Positions 62,523-64,000 of a stretch of DNA of 64,000 bases are shown here, piece by piece (positions within the stretch are counted from its first letter, which is position 1; each line of letters begins with the position of its first letter). The DNA is taken from positions 818,246 through 882,245 of the forward strand of contig JAQFVV010000284.1 in the NCBI GenBank assembly GCA_028023455.1, written 5' to 3'. The translations under genes were made by a program, and so were the position numbers. Source of the stretch: Epiperipatus broadwayi (Eukaryota > Onychophora > Udeonychophora > Euonychophora > Peripatidae). Below the pieces are notes generated by a model, which saw only the letters and a program-made list of their open reading frames with translations, did not search any database and had not been told where the DNA came from.

Positions 62523-64000
62523 AATAACATCTTTTGCCAAATGCCTTTAAAATTATATAGAAGCAATATCTTCAAAATGGAATTATAATTGTTAATCAAA
62601 GGAACTGTGTATTAATGAAGTGGACATCTACATACAAAGAGGAAACTAAACATCACCTTGGGATATCCTATTATTTTCTTTAATGTATAACAATGAAGGA
62701 ATTAAAAATTGCATCTTCAAAGGATTTTCATTCACGAATTCCAGGAACATCTAAGATTATTGTATTAACTTTTATAAATACCATTTAAGTTTTTTGAAAA
62801 TTATAATTGGGAAAGATTAATTTCATTTCTTTTATTATCAAATTCATTTCATTAAAGAAATGAATAATAAAAGAGAATTAATAATTTAAAATATTTTTAG
62901 TTTTATAATTAATAAAAATTTAGATATAGGTTAAAAAATATTAATATGGGAAAGGCATGTAAAAATATAAAGGGATAAAGTGAACTTGGAGGTAAGAGAT
63001 CAAATTATTTTTAAATTTACATACTATTATTTTCTATGACATGACACTACATTGGTTATACTAATCCAAATAGTCTAATAACCATAATGTATTATAAGTG
63101 GATAAATGACTAACATTGATATGGAATATATATTTTCATATTAATAAATATAAATTTCATAGAATCATTTTAACAAATGAAAATATATATATAAATGATT
63201 GGATTATTATTTGTATAATCTAATTATTATAGAATAGTGTTAATATAAAAGTTTTAATATTTAGTTACTTATATTTATATATACATTGTAAAATCATGTG
63301 GTGTTATAAGTTAGAAAATATATCTGCTGTAAGTAAATAGAATATTTATATTTTTAATATAAGGAAGTAGATATATAAATAATTTTTTATATATTATAAA
63401 GTTTAAGTTATTTATTTGTTAAATAAATATTTATTATGTTTTTTATATTAAACTAAATGACATCTTCAATTTGTTTTATTTATTTATTTGATTTTATAAG
63501 ATAATAATTTTATTGATTATTATATTAACTTCATGAAGCCCATTTTAAAGAGTTAGTGAGATTTACTGTTATCATTACTCTAGTATATTGATAGGAACCC
63601 CTGAAGAGAGTAAATTGTTAAACTTCCCTGAGTTTGAAATCTGAGAATAACGGTTAAATCAATTAAGGTAAAAAATAGTTAAATCTAATATTTCCCCCCT
63701 CCTTACTCTTATAATGATTTTTTCTATAATTATAACACTTTGGCTTCCAATTGTATGAAAATAATACAGAAAATTTACAATAGACAAAAAATAAAAATAA
63801 AATAATAAAACAAAAATCACAAATTTTATCCCATTATATTAATTAAAGTTCACTGAGTCTGCTGGAAACTGTTTATTTGCCAAATAAGTTCCTATGAATT
63901 AAAATGAAGTTCTGCTCTGACAAAGAATATAAATTCTTGTCTGGATAAAAAAAACAGTAATCTTCTCCAATTACTCCACCTTGAATTTGGGTAGGCATTT
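61813..64000. other. unassigned AT-rich DNA to the window end
   Basis: Contains a TA/TG microsatellite at about 62476-62521, the CCCTGAAGAGAG module shared with 35436 (63599-63640), and a C6 run near 63694. No ORF of note. Confidence 0.4.
62476..62521. repeat. (TA)n(TG)n microsatellite
   Basis: A TA run followed by a TG run, the same order as at 465-518. Confidence 0.95.

Overview
The window is eukaryotic, very AT-rich DNA (roughly three quarters A+T by eye) with no recognisable host gene. No spliced gene, tRNA, rRNA or long intact ORF was found, and nearly every stretch that can be interpreted is mobile-element DNA. A non-arthropod invertebrate animal fits best: there is a Penelope-like element with a GIY-YIG domain, several short-stem-III hammerhead ribozymes of the kind known from metazoan retrozymes and Penelope-like elements, long-LTR retroelements, and an interstitial TTAGGG-type tract. 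The species cannot be named from this sequence.

Layout. 465-2370: a tandem plus inverted array of ~412-bp units, each with a type I hammerhead ribozyme (a retrozyme). 2381-13955: two diverged copies of a giant (5-6 kb) non-coding repeat, R1, the first carrying a telomere-like tract, with a 185-bp near-perfect palindrome between them. 13955-17105: TA arrays, a foldback with a hammerhead-like core, a 0.4-kb repeat (R5), a short SINE-like repeat (R6), and a 584-bp foldback made of two head-to-head retrozyme monomers. 17106-19190: repeat R2. 20880-28289: minus-strand LTR element A (2.58-kb LTRs, gag only). 28303-29055: purine-rich element with 8-bp inverted termini. 29056-34843: unassigned. 34844-38100: short tandem repeats and a decayed Penelope-like element with an inverted 5' arm. 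38240-40485: LTR-like unassigned segment. 40742-49839: minus-strand LTR element B (2.9-kb LTR, tRNA-Lys-type primer site, decayed gag-like ORF), its right LTR cut by a second R2 copy (49840-52498). 52553-52908: MITE. 56344-61812: two R5 copies, a decayed retrozyme and a ~1.07-kb foldback. The rest is AT-rich DNA without recognised features.

How the parts relate. Elements A and B share orientation, TG...CA ends of the form TGTAACAGT...ACTGTTTCA, an unusually long 23-24-nt gap between LTR and primer site, and lack of a recognisable pol, so they look like non-autonomous members of one long-LTR lineage. The retrozyme units encode no protein and would need a reverse transcriptase from elsewhere; a Penelope-like element is the usual suspected partner, and a broken one lies in the same window with a ribozyme-like motif in its 3' tail. 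Most families here, whatever their class, abut (TA)n arrays at one or both ends, suggesting that TA microsatellites are a shared insertion target or a shared product of insertion.
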